Shown: positions 1-7,489, counted from the first letter of the stretch. The stretch is 10,751 bases of DNA from Flavobacteriales bacterium (GCA_018700255.1 JABISU010000060.1:1-10751); one strand, 5' to 3'. A program made the numbers and translations. Notes: generated by a model not told the origin, from the sequence alone.

Positions 1-733
1 CTTCTCCATAGCCACCATTCGGTCCGATCAAAGGATCGTGACCGGCATTTTGAATTTCATATAGTTGCTTTGGAGTGCTGTCTGGAGTTACGGTATAATG
101 TACGTTGGAATGCAGATTTGGACTGGCTATAAAATCGAGTTCTCCAGAGGTTATTAGTACGGGACTGTTGTGGTTTAGATCTGCTTCGCTAGCGTTGGAT
201 AGAAAAGGGTTTAGCGCAATGACAGCCTTAATAGTAGGATCACTTACTGCTGCTAATTGTGCTCCGCCTCCGCCCATAGAGAAACCTCCTACTGCAAAAT
301 TATTGATGTCAAGAGAGTAGTATAGAGGCGAACCAATTCTGATTTGTTCTGCCTTTAAAGTAACAATGGCATCTAATAAAGCTGCTTTTCGTTGTGTAGG
401 CGAATCGGTTAAATAATTAGCTCCAATAGTCATAGTTACGATACCGTGAGCTGCTAAAAAAGGTCCCCAATTTTGAAGTGTTGATTCAAAATTCATAAAG
501 CCAGGAACTAAAACTATACTACTTAGTGGACCGCTAGCATTGGTTGGATAATAAATGTGCGCACCTGCATAATCTGGGCCGTTGCGTATGTTGTCTGATT
601 CATCGAGACTACTTACATTATAAGGTCCTGGATTGAGTAGTGCTATTTGTGCCAAAGAGTCACAACTAACCGATGACTGCCCGAGTACACACAATGAATG
701 TAAAAAAACCAGAGCTGTAACTAAATATCTCAT
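1..733 (-). CDS. Secreted alpha/beta hydrolase, PET hydrolase/cutinase-like (C-terminus cut by window edge)
   Basis: The first 244 residues are present; the gene runs off the left edge. Residues 1-19 form a signal peptide ending near VLGQ, so the enzyme is exported. The fold is that of the polyesterase-lipase-cutinase branch of alpha/beta hydrolases. The oxyanion-hole segment is VPGFMNF (76-82, Phe79), followed by NWGPFLAAHG (88-97). The nucleophile elbow is GFSMGGGG (150-157, Ser152). The acid is Asp200 in SGELDFIASP and the base is His232 in NAGHD. From memory of Ideonella PETase, the order and spacing match it: Phe79 at Tyr87, Phe151 at Trp159, Met153 at Met161, Phe177 at Trp185. Substrate is inferred only; a generic esterase or lipase acting on polyesters or lipids is equally possible. 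A T9SS sorting domain may lie beyond the edge. The start is the ATG that opens the signal peptide. The gene lies 54 bp downstream of the repeat-protein gene on the same strand. Confidence 0.85.
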   Translation of the reverse strand, partial: MRYLVTALVFLHSLCVLGQSSVSCDSLAQIALLNPGPYNVSSLDESDNIRNGPDYAGAHIYYPTNASGPLSSIVLVPGFMNFESTLQNWGPFLAAHGIVTMTIGANYLTDSPTQRKAALLDAIVTLKAEQIRIGSPLYYSLDINNFAVGGFSMGGGGAQLAAVSDPTIKAVIALNPFLSNASEADLNHNSPVLITSGELDFIASPNLHSNVHYTVTPDSTPKQLYEIQNAGHDPLIGPNGGYGE

Positions 734-749
734 TTTATTTATCTAATCA

Positions 750-757
750 CAAAACTA
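750..757 (-). promoter_or_regulatory. Possible -7 promoter element for the hydrolase gene
   Basis: On the minus strand this reads TAGTTTTG, a full match to the Bacteroidota -7 consensus TAnnTTTG, 16 bp before the start codon of the hydrolase. No clear TTG -33 element is found at the expected distance; only a GTT near 776-778 is present. It would give the hydrolase its own transcript, separate from the upstream repeat-protein gene. Confidence 0.3.
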
Positions 758-787
758 CTACTTATTATAAAAAAGTAACCATATTTA

Positions 788-2479
788 TCATGGGATGTCA
801 CAAAGGCTACCAAAGGCCTGAAGCATCATTAATAAATCTACTATTGAAACAGCTCCGTCTAGATTTAAATCATATTCGCACATTGAGTTACAACCGAAGT
901 CACTGAGTAAGGTGAGAATGTCTTGAACCGAAATAATACCATCAGAATTTAAGTCCTCTACACACAATTGTAAATCACAAATTCCATCGTTGTCAGAGTC
1001 CGATTCGCAATCTCCACCGCAAACTCCAATTGCATCAACACTGTATAAACAAGATCCATCCTCAGTATTTGCTGAAGGTTCATAGTTACAAGCTGTGAAA
1101 TCTGTGCATCCTAACAACTCAGTAAATTCATATGGACATATCCCCGATAAACTTATCGAAGTGACAAATCCAGCTCCGGAAGATGCTGTCCATCCATTTA
1201 CAATTGTTAAAGTCCAATCTCCATCACCCGATACTTCAGCACCAGACAAATCTACCACTGCATTGTATAATCCAGCTGTAGAAACCTGCCAAGTTGCAGG
1301 GTATACAGAGAGGAAGTTGCCTTGAGATGCACAAACTCCACTAGCATAATTATATCCTCCAAACTCTATACAAGTGCCATCAGGCGATCCTATTTGGATC
1401 ACCATATCAGAAGGCCAACTGCCATTATTGAGATAATTGTCAAAGTATAAATCTATGGTAACATTTGATATTGTACCTGTCCCAGTATTTTCAAAAGTGT
1501 CTGAGCTCTCTCCTCCGGAGAGAGAGTCTGTAACTGAAAAATTAATTTCATAACAACCACATATTGGATCAGAAAATATACAATCACCATCAATAATGGC
1601 ATTTTCATCAAAATTACAAGCAGAAATATCAGTACATCCAGAGCAAGAATCATATTCACAAGAATCATCATCCTGCAAAGCTGTACTATCATAGTTACAA
1701 GAAGCTATATCTGTGCATCCTGAACACGTTGAATCATCCCCTCCACATACACCACAAATATCGTTTTGTAGGCAAGAACCATCATCCTGCAAAGCTGTAC
1801 TGTCATAGTTACAAGAAGCATCATCCATACAGCCAACGCAATCAAAGTTACATGTGCCAACATCTTGAGTAGCATCCGGATCGTAATTACAAGCAAGATT
1901 ATCAGTACATCCAAAACCACAATCTGTGCTGTTGATGGCAAAGTAATCCTCTCCATAAGAAGATCCATCACCATTAGCAGCTGTATCAAGAGATCCCGTC
2001 ATAATAACGGATCCAGTAGCTAAATCCGTTAAGGTATATATTGCATTATTCCAACCATCAGAAAAGCTATCCGCAAGATAAAGAGTGTAACATCCATCAA
2101 CAATACAAAAATCCTGAGATCCAGATCCACCAGAAGCTACCGCTATATCATTAATTAGGACAGACCAAGATATCTCTGAATCCCAAAAGCCACCGCCAAT
2201 AGTAATATTTACTTCGTTTCCGAAGACACAGCTTCCGTCGTCTATCGTATTTACCACATCGTAGTTACATGCTGTAGAATCTGTACATCCCGCGCAAGTT
2301 TCATAATCACATGAATCATCATCCTCATCCTCTCCCACTGTTGGGTCATAGTTACATGCTGTGGGATCCGAACAACCATCCATAATAATATATGCAGGCT
2401 GCTGACCCACAATTGTTAAGCTATATGTAAATAATATGAGAGTTAGTAAACTCTTTAAATTATTATAGATAATTAACAT
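788..2479 (-). CDS. Secreted cysteine-rich GCTD-repeat protein with P-domain-like region and dockerin-like C-terminus
   Basis: This 563-residue protein starts with a signal peptide (about 1-26, LTIVGQQ). Seven copies of a roughly 21-residue motif, GCTDxxACNYDxxAxxDDGSC, begin near residues 35, 64, 190, 216, 254, 281 and 457. Between copies lie a beta-rich segment (about 88-187, with DGCYTLYLADSFSDGWN) and a region resembling the proprotein-convertase P domain (about 310-449, with SDMVIQIGSPDG and GDWTLTIVNGW). A CESDSDNDGICD stretch (491-502) looks like a thrombospondin type 3 calcium motif. The end holds two EF-hand loops, DLNSDGIISVQD (509-520) and DLNLDGAVSIVD (537-548), arranged like a type I dockerin. 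No YPNP-type T9SS domain is visible. A calcium-binding, disulfide-rich surface protein is the likely nature; no enzymatic domain is seen. It lies 73 bp downstream of the kinase-fusion gene. Confidence 0.85.
   Translation of the reverse strand: MLIIYNNLKSLLTLILFTYSLTIVGQQPAYIIMDGCSDPTACNYDPTVGEDEDDDSCDYETCAGCTDSTACNYDVVNTIDDGSCVFGNEVNITIGGGFWDSEISWSVLINDIAVASGGSGSQDFCIVDGCYTLYLADSFSDGWNNAIYTLTDLATGSVIMTGSLDTAANGDGSSYGEDYFAINSTDCGFGCTDNLACNYDPDATQDVGTCNFDCVGCMDDASCNYDSTALQDDGSCLQNDICGVCGGDDSTCSGCTDIASCNYDSTALQDDDSCEYDSCSGCTDISACNFDENAIIDGDCIFSDPICGCYEINFSVTDSLSGGESSDTFENTGTGTISNVTIDLYFDNYLNNGSWPSDMVIQIGSPDGTCIEFGGYNYASGVCASQGNFLSVYPATWQVSTAGLYNAVVDLSGAEVSGDGDWTLTIVNGWTASSGAGFVTSISLSGICPYEFTELLGCTDFTACNYEPSANTEDGSCLYSVDAIGVCGGDCESDSDNDGICDLQLCVEDLNSDGIISVQDILTLLSDFGCNSMCEYDLNLDGAVSIVDLLMMLQAFGSLCDIP
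1659..1819 (-). repeat. Near-identical 47-bp direct repeats inside the GCTD-repeat gene (1659-1705 and 1773-1819)
   Basis: The two copies are 114 bp (38 codons) apart and differ at only two positions. Both encode the CNYDSTALQDD core of adjacent cysteine repeats (copies four and five). The other repeats of the protein match each other only at the protein level, so this pair suggests a recent in-frame duplication or gene conversion. Confidence 0.8.
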
Positions 2480-2505
2480 AATTACAATTTACAATATAAA
2501 ATCTC

Positions 2506-2519
2506 TAATCATATGATTA
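2506..2519. repeat. 14-bp perfect palindrome in the gap before the repeat-protein gene
   Basis: TAATCATATGATTA is perfectly self-complementary and sits in the 73-bp gap between the kinase-fusion stop and the start of the repeat-protein gene, 27 bp upstream of that start. It could be an operator, or chance in AT-rich DNA. It lacks a loop and a T-tract, so it is not a normal intrinsic terminator. Confidence 0.4.
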
Positions 2520-2552
2520 ATAGTATCTTTTACGATAAACTCCAAGACAATA

Positions 2553-4463
2553 TTATTGAAGTTTTTTTATAACAAACTCGAAATCACTAGGGTGAGTGAG
2601 ATCTAGAAATTCTCCTTCGAATGGTATTGCACTCATTTTTATTGGGTTCTCGGCAACCCATTTATCAACTGCTGTAGGTAGTTCCTTTTCATTTCTAACG
2701 TCGTCCAATGGGCAGTCTTTTACTGTAGTGATAAAATCAGAGAAAGACATTTTAAACATATTCATACTTACTCTTAGAGTTCCATCTGACTGAATAAAAT
2801 TCGGTAGGGTTTCTTTAGAGGGTTTCTCAATAATTTGCTTTAAATAGCCCTCTGAATCTATATCTACAACTGAGAACACCGATACCCTATCCTCAGGTAA
2901 TCCCAGTTTAGAAGAGTCATAAGCAAGCATCGCACAATTAAATTTAAAAATCTCACTAAAAGATTCTTCAGGCGGCATATTGTCACCGTTACAAACGACA
3001 ATGGAATGATTATATAAATCTGAGTTTGACATTAGCGCCCTCTCTACTGCGTCAGCTGTTCCTAAAGGCTTAATTCTGCCATGAGGAATTGTTTGGACTA
3101 CATATCTGATTTCCAAACCTTCTATGTGGTTAGATGAAAAATATTTCTCCGTGATGTGATCTTTTTCCCCAACAACAACAATTACACAATTGCTTCCCTC
3201 CTTCTTTATTCTCTTTAAAAGAAGTTCTAAAAACGGAATCTCTCCGTCACCTACCCTGAGCATAGCTTTAGGTCTTGAGGTGACTTCTTTTGCGATATCT
3301 TCACTAACACCCTCTACACTTTTCATTCTACTAGAAGCTCCTGCAGCTAGAATTACAACAGGGTTCTTTACATCGGTATTCAAACCCCAATCAACGCCAG
3401 GTTCAGATTTCACGTGGTAAGTAATTGATCCATCTATACGCTCTATTGAAGATTTAATTTGGGCAAGTAGTGATAAGTCTGATTTGCCATTGCTTTTAGG
3501 AACCATCGCAATCATACATCCCCCTCCTCCTGAACCAAATATCTTTGCACCTACCGCGCCAGCATTTATTGCAGCATCACACATTTTCTCAATTTTAGGT
3601 GTGCTTATTTTCAATACATCTCGTAGAATTGAATGATGTTCACTCATAAGTGCTCCCAACTCCTCAACCGATTGATTTTCAATTAATAACTTAGATGATG
3701 CCGTCCTCTCTATGTCTCTATTCCTAATAGTTCCTTCAACAAGATGTAAATCGACTTTATTTAATTTTTGTAAATCAATTTCATCCCAAACACCACCATT
3801 TTTCACGAGAATATCCAATCGATCGAACTTGCACCTTGACAGAATTCCAATTGTATCCTTCGGAGCATTAGAATCTCCTAGCACCAAATCGAAGGATGAG
3901 TTACCAAGCTTTATATATCCATCCTTTTCGTTTGGATCAACTCTTAAAGCACCACCAACCGAACAGGCTATTTGATCCATATTTCCTCCAGGAGCATCGA
4001 AATAACTAACCTCTGCCTGGAAAGCTTGACCTGCCAATTCAATTTCAGTTGTTATGTGTCCTGAAAGCCTTTGCATAGCTGCAATCCAAGCAACTAAAAG
4101 AGCTGAAGAACTGCTACACCCAGCTTGGACTGGGACATCACTATCAATTGTCGCATTCCACCCATATTTAGGGAGCCTACCCTCTCTTTTTGCAATAATC
4201 AAAGATGAAAGCAAATGATTTTGAACGCCCGTTATTTCACTCGTTTCAAGTCTATCTAAATCAAATTCTCCGGAAAAATCCTTACCTAGTTTTGGACTAG
4301 ACCAAACAACTATTCTATCATATCTCTCTTCAATATGAATCCTACACCTTAGGTTAACAGCCATAACAACGGAAGGCATACCCAAGTAATCCTGGTGCTC
4401 GCCATAAAGACAAACCCTGCCCGGGGCTGAAACAGTAAATTTTCTATTTACAGAAGAATCCAT
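2553..4463 (-). CDS. Bifunctional GHMP sugar kinase / sugar-1-phosphate nucleotidyltransferase fusion
   Basis: This is one continuous reading frame with two enzymes. Residue numbers here count from an in-frame TTG at 4472; the ATG at residue 4 (4463) is the likelier start, giving 636 residues. The kinase half (about 11-360) has the galactokinase-type signature PGRVCLYGEHQDYLG (17-31), the phosphate loop PVQAGCSSSSAL (114-125), a probable catalytic Asp166 in GGNMDQ, and the third GHMP motif KIFGSGGGGC (310-319). After a linker of about ten residues, the second half (372-639) is a Rossmann-like nucleotidyltransferase: VILAAGASSRM (373-383), PKAML (401-405), metal-binding Asp497 in CNGDN, EKP (549-551), EKELP (595-599). 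Together they should phosphorylate a free sugar at C1 and join it to an NTP, a cytoplasmic salvage route to a nucleotide sugar. The GEHxDY motif points to a galactose-like sugar; the actual sugar and nucleotide cannot be read from sequence. Confidence 0.88.
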   Translation of the reverse strand: MDSSVNRKFTVSAPGRVCLYGEHQDYLGMPSVVMAVNLRCRIHIEERYDRIVVWSSPKLGKDFSGEFDLDRLETSEITGVQNHLLSSLIIAKREGRLPKYGWNATIDSDVPVQAGCSSSSALLVAWIAAMQRLSGHITTEIELAGQAFQAEVSYFDAPGGNMDQIACSVGGALRVDPNEKDGYIKLGNSSFDLVLGDSNAPKDTIGILSRCKFDRLDILVKNGGVWDEIDLQKLNKVDLHLVEGTIRNRDIERTASSKLLIENQSVEELGALMSEHHSILRDVLKISTPKIEKMCDAAINAGAVGAKIFGSGGGGCMIAMVPKSNGKSDLSLLAQIKSSIERIDGSITYHVKSEPGVDWGLNTDVKNPVVILAAGASSRMKSVEGVSEDIAKEVTSRPKAMLRVGDGEIPFLELLLKRIKKEGSNCVIVVVGEKDHITEKYFSSNHIEGLEIRYVVQTIPHGRIKPLGTADAVERALMSNSDLYNHSIVVCNGDNMPPEESFSEIFKFNCAMLAYDSSKLGLPEDRVSVFSVVDIDSEGYLKQIIEKPSKETLPNFIQSDGTLRVSMNMFKMSFSDFITTVKDCPLDDVRNEKELPTAVDKWVAENPIKMSAIPFEGEFLDLTHPSDFEFVIKKLQ

Positions 4464-4517
4464 AGAGCGCAAATATCGACAGAAGATTTAGTAATTTTCG
4501 AACCTGTCCATAATAAC

Positions 4518-5483
4518 ATGAAAAATAGAAAACTCCCACCCATTTTTTGTATTGTAGTTGTTGTGATTGCCCTTGGATTTTATCTTCAATCCTGCGAAAG
4601 GATGGAGTCAAAAGACGTGGAGGTTGAATTAATCATTCTTGGCACTATACAAGACGCAGGATCACCCCATATCGCTTGTATGAAAGACTGTTGTCGGAAT
4701 ATTTTTTTGAGACCTGTTACTGATAGAAAAGTTGTCTCTCTGGGAGTACTTGATCATAAAAATCAGAAATCCTATTTATTTGAGGCGACCCCTGACATGC
4801 CATCACAGCTCAAGCATTTAAAGTCATGCGCTTCGTGGGAGGCTGATGAAATTCCCCAGGGAGTATTTCTAACTCATGCTCACATAGGTCATTATTCAGG
4901 GCTTATGTATTTCGGAAAAGAAGCGATGAATGCTTCTGAGATTACAGTATTTGCTATGCCTAGGATGAGAGAGTTTTTATACAACAATGGGCCGTGGAGC
5001 TTACTCGTTGAGAACAGCAACATCTCTGTGAGTGATTTACATCACAACAAAGCAGTTGAATTAAGTCATCATTTAATAGTAACCCCCATTAAAGTTCCTC
5101 ACAGGGACGAGTTTTCTGAAACTGTGGGCTATAAGATTCAGGGGCCAAATCGATCCGCCCTTTTCATCCCTGATATTGACAAATGGTCAAAGTGGAATCT
5201 GGATTTAGAAAACGTGATTTCTACAGTTGACTATGCTTTTATAGATGGCACTTTTTACGACGGGGTTGAGATTAATCACCGAGATATTAGCCAAATACCG
5301 CATCCGTTTATTATTGAAACTCTAGAGCTATTGTCAGAGATTTCAGATAGTGAAAAAGAAAAGGTCCATTTTATTCACTTCAACCATACAAATCCTGTTC
5401 TAAAGAAAGATTCTGGTGTTAAAGCTAAGATTGAGGATGCTGGTTTTAAAGTAGCTCAATATGGAGCACGCATAGCGTTGTAA
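4518..5483 (+). CDS. PqqB-like metallo-beta-lactamase-fold lipoprotein
   Basis: This 321-residue protein begins with a membrane segment ending in a lipobox (YLQSC, Cys26), so it is probably a lipid-anchored periplasmic or surface protein. The start of the mature part, LIILGTIQDAGSP (38-50), resembles the opening strand of PqqB and related metallo-beta-lactamase-fold proteins. The metal motif reads LTHAHIGHYSGL (118-129), that is HxHxGH instead of the usual HxHxDH. Further likely ligands are His195 (VPHRDEF), Asp219 or Asp221 (IPDID) and His287 or His290 (HFIHFNHTNP). A cysteine cluster (Cys54, Cys58, Cys59) lies near the front. No other pqq gene is present, so a role in PQQ synthesis is not supported; a hydrolase or oxidoreductase of unknown substrate is more cautious. 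It is divergent from the kinase fusion with 54 bp between start codons and converges on the next gene. No Shine-Dalgarno sequence precedes the ATG. Confidence 0.82.
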   Translation: MKNRKLPPIFCIVVVVIALGFYLQSCERMESKDVEVELIILGTIQDAGSPHIACMKDCCRNIFLRPVTDRKVVSLGVLDHKNQKSYLFEATPDMPSQLKHLKSCASWEADEIPQGVFLTHAHIGHYSGLMYFGKEAMNASEITVFAMPRMREFLYNNGPWSLLVENSNISVSDLHHNKAVELSHHLIVTPIKVPHRDEFSETVGYKIQGPNRSALFIPDIDKWSKWNLDLENVISTVDYAFIDGTFYDGVEINHRDISQIPHPFIIETLELLSEISDSEKEKVHFIHFNHTNPVLKKDSGVKAKIEDAGFKVAQYGARIAL

Positions 5484-5524
5484 ACGGACACATAGCCCAA
5501 TGAAAATTTTTTTCTTTACGATTG

Positions 5525-6544
5525 TCAATTTACGCCCCAAATACGCGCAAAAAAGTTGTCAATGTACTCTTGTTCTTGATCTTTAGGTGGTCCTATTATA
5601 GTCTCTACCAATTCATACTTACCATCTTCCTCCTCAAGAAGGAAACTGAAGATATAATCTGTGTTATTCCCCTCTTTATCAAAGTATGCACCAAATCTAA
5701 GGTCATTGAATAACAAATTACCATCCACATAATCTATGCAAAAATAATTATCGCTAAACCAGCGTAACGTAGTAATTGTGGGGTCCGAGTCAATGTTCTG
5801 AATCAATGTATGCTGCTTCTCTATTTTCGAAAACTTCACTGGAACTGTATCGTAGAAAGAATAAAGTCCCACATAATATGCATCATTTGCTTCTGCCGTA
5901 CACGACCAAAGTATATTGTTGAAGATTGTTGGTGAAGTCATCATTCTTGTCACCTCAATGTTTTGAGCTTTAAATTCATGCTCAAAAATTTCTTGTACTC
6001 TCGCTTTGTTGTATACCGTAAACAACAAATACAGAGTACTTAGTGCCAAACCTAGATAATTCACAATTCTCCTCGTTCTCTTTGTTCTTATTATAAAACC
6101 AGTTATTACAAGGCTCAGAAGTAATGGAATAGTATATAGTGGATCTACCACAGCAATTGACCCCCAACTCACTCTATAGCTTGAAAATGGAGCAAAAACC
6201 TGAGTACCATAGACTGTAAAACAGTCTAAAATAACGTGGGTAAAAAATGCAAGGAATAACATAATCTGCCACTCCTTTCTAGTAACTAGTGAATTCGGTT
6301 TATTAAATCTATTAATCAGCCATCCAAATAAAAGTGCAAACAGAACTGAGAATAACAGTGAGTGGGAAATCCCTCTGTGAAAAGCAAGCTCACCTAGTTC
6401 CGATAAAAAAAGGCCTGACAGTACATCTAAATCTGGAATCGTACCTCCTATTGCACCCCAAAGTATTGCTCTATTACCAAGTTTCCTGCCTAATGTGGCT
6501 TCTCCTACAGCAGCTCCAAGAACTAATTGAGATATTGAGTCCAT
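5525..6544 (-). CDS. DUF457/YdjM-type membrane-bound putative metal-dependent hydrolase
   Basis: This 339-residue protein has the opening MDSISQLVLGAAVGEA that is typical of the DUF457 (YdjM/LexA-binding membrane hydrolase) family. Conserved polar residues are seen: PDLD (37-40), HRGISHS (56-62), THVILD (102-107) and VVDPLYTIP (132-140). These histidines and aspartates probably bind metal at the membrane face. Four or so hydrophobic segments are visible, at about 61-79, 93-110, 130-152 and 161-178. Residues about 180-339 form a soluble C-terminal domain of unknown role, rich in aromatic and acidic residues. The family has no firmly known substrate; phospholipase-like activity has been suggested from the fold. 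The gene converges with the PqqB-like gene; only 41 bp separate the two stop codons and no clear terminator is seen there. Confidence 0.85.
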   Translation of the reverse strand: MDSISQLVLGAAVGEATLGRKLGNRAILWGAIGGTIPDLDVLSGLFLSELGELAFHRGISHSLLFSVLFALLFGWLINRFNKPNSLVTRKEWQIMLFLAFFTHVILDCFTVYGTQVFAPFSSYRVSWGSIAVVDPLYTIPLLLSLVITGFIIRTKRTRRIVNYLGLALSTLYLLFTVYNKARVQEIFEHEFKAQNIEVTRMMTSPTIFNNILWSCTAEANDAYYVGLYSFYDTVPVKFSKIEKQHTLIQNIDSDPTITTLRWFSDNYFCIDYVDGNLLFNDLRFGAYFDKEGNNTDYIFSFLLEEEDGKYELVETIIGPPKDQEQEYIDNFFARIWGVN

Positions 6545-6563
6545 AAATTTAAATTTGAGGGTG

Positions 6564-6590
6564 CAAATTTAATCCATGAAAGACAGACAA
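6564..6590 (-). promoter_or_regulatory. Candidate Bacteroidota promoter for the DUF457 gene
   Basis: On the minus strand a TTG (6590-6588) is followed after 16 bp by TAAATTTG (6571-6564), a full match to the -7 consensus TAnnTTTG. The spacing is one base shorter than the usual minimum of 17. The element ends 19 bp before the ATG at 6544, leaving a short untranslated leader. Confidence 0.45.
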
Positions 6591-6662
6591 GCCTTTATAA
6601 TTTGTAGTTGTTTTTTTAAGCCTAGATATATCTGTAACTTATTTCTACAACATTAAATAAAA

Positions 6663-6676
6663 CGATTAATAAATCG
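6663..6676 (-). terminator. Weak hairpin, possible terminator for the thioredoxin-fold gene
   Basis: CGATT (6663-6667) pairs with AATCG (6672-6676) around a 4-base loop, 19 bp past the stop codon of the minus-strand gene. On the minus strand it is followed by TTTTATTT. The five-pair AT-rich stem is marginal. The rest of the 150-bp gap (6545-6694) holds the promoter of the DUF457 gene and nothing else recognised. Confidence 0.25.
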
Positions 6677-6694
6677 CCTTTTTTAATAACTACA

Positions 6695-7489
6695 TTAGTG
6701 TAGAACAGAAAATTTTCTCTGTGTAGATTTCTTAGAATCCAAAACGTGAATAATGTAAGTTCCAGTAGGAAACTCATCGACGTTTATTCTAGCTGAATTG
6801 CTAGCAGTCGTAAGATGTGTTACTGCCTCTCCCAATAGGTTATACACATATATATTTACTTGACCTTCAAAACCAACTAGATTTACATTTAGCTGATCAT
6901 TAGTCGGGTTAGGATAAAGTGTAATCTCTGAATCCAAAGCTGCTTCTACATCTTCTACATCAGTATTGCAAGGAGTGAGATTAAGACCGTGACTCCCGAA
7001 ATAAGAGGTGAAAGTATCAGTGGTTCCATTTAGAGGCCACATATCTTGCTCGAGTATAGTGCCGTCAGGTGCAATAAGGATAAAAGTAGGAAAAGCACCT
7101 ACACTGTAAGCACTAGTAGCAGCGATTCCGCCACCCTCAGTTCCAGATGCAGCAGGGGGATGATTTGGCCCTCCAAATGTTTCTTCATATACTATAGTTG
7201 CTGCATCGCCTACTGTTGATTCTAGTGAAAGAAAAAAGATGTCAGCTTGATTACATCCGAAATTCATATATGCTTCAGAATAATAACCTTGGTTAGATTG
7301 ACATGGCCCACATGTAGTAAAGAAGAAATCAACACACACGTAAGAGCCTGATGCTAACTCATCGAAAAGGTTAAACTCTTCTCCATTAGTAAATGTAACT
7401 GTAAAATCTACAGCTTGAGTAAGAGGTGTTTGTGCTGCCGCTGAAAGTGACAAAAAACCAAAGAAAAGAAATGTATATAGTGTTTTCAT
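6695..7489 (-). CDS. Secreted thioredoxin-fold protein with T9SS C-terminal sorting domain
   Basis: This 264-residue protein has a signal peptide (1-20, LSLSAAAQ). Residues about 26-165 form a TlpA/AhpC-like thioredoxin fold: strand YVCVDFFFTTCGPC (50-63) with the redox pair Cys60/Cys63, and the cis-proline in GAFPTFILIAPDG (131-143, Pro134). Residues about 184-264 are a type A T9SS sorting domain with ITLYPNPTNDQL (189-200), YNLLGEAV (216-223) and FPTGTYIIHV (240-249). T9SS cargo crosses the outer membrane and is usually attached to the surface or released. A disulfide or peroxide-related activity outside the cell is inferred from the CGPC motif; the partner is unknown. Two further cysteines (79, 174) are present. 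The gene is divergent from the next cargo gene across a 129-bp AT-rich gap (7490-7618). Confidence 0.88.
   Translation of the reverse strand: MKTLYTFLFFGFLSLSAAAQTPLTQAVDFTVTFTNGEEFNLFDELASGSYVCVDFFFTTCGPCQSNQGYYSEAYMNFGCNQADIFFLSLESTVGDAATIVYEETFGGPNHPPAASGTEGGGIAATSAYSVGAFPTFILIAPDGTILEQDMWPLNGTTDTFTSYFGSHGLNLTPCNTDVEDVEAALDSEITLYPNPTNDQLNVNLVGFEGQVNIYVYNLLGEAVTHLTTASNSARINVDEFPTGTYIIHVLDSKKSTQRKFSVLH

Noticed and set aside
105..320. Small plus-strand open frame opposite the hydrolase gene
   Set aside because: It is the antisense shadow of a convincing alpha/beta hydrolase frame that carries a signal peptide and catalytic triad.
1506..1524. Hairpin CTCTCTCC / GGAGAGAG with a 3-base loop
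   Set aside because: It lies inside the P-domain-like coding region, encodes an ordinary SLSGGESS stretch, and has no T-tract; most likely codon coincidence.
1453..1989. Two minus-strand open frames of 79 and 94 residues inside the repeat-protein gene
   Set aside because: They are out-of-frame readings of the cysteine repeats, with low-complexity Leu/Met/Val-rich products and no start context.
4464..4472. TTG codon nine bases before the ATG as start of the kinase fusion
   Set aside because: The ATG at 4463 is in frame, lies before all kinase motifs, and ATG is preferred; the extra three residues add nothing recognisable.
5484..5524. Possible shared terminator between the convergent genes
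   Set aside because: Only a run of A and T (AAAATTTTTTT) is present; no stem of useful length could be drawn.
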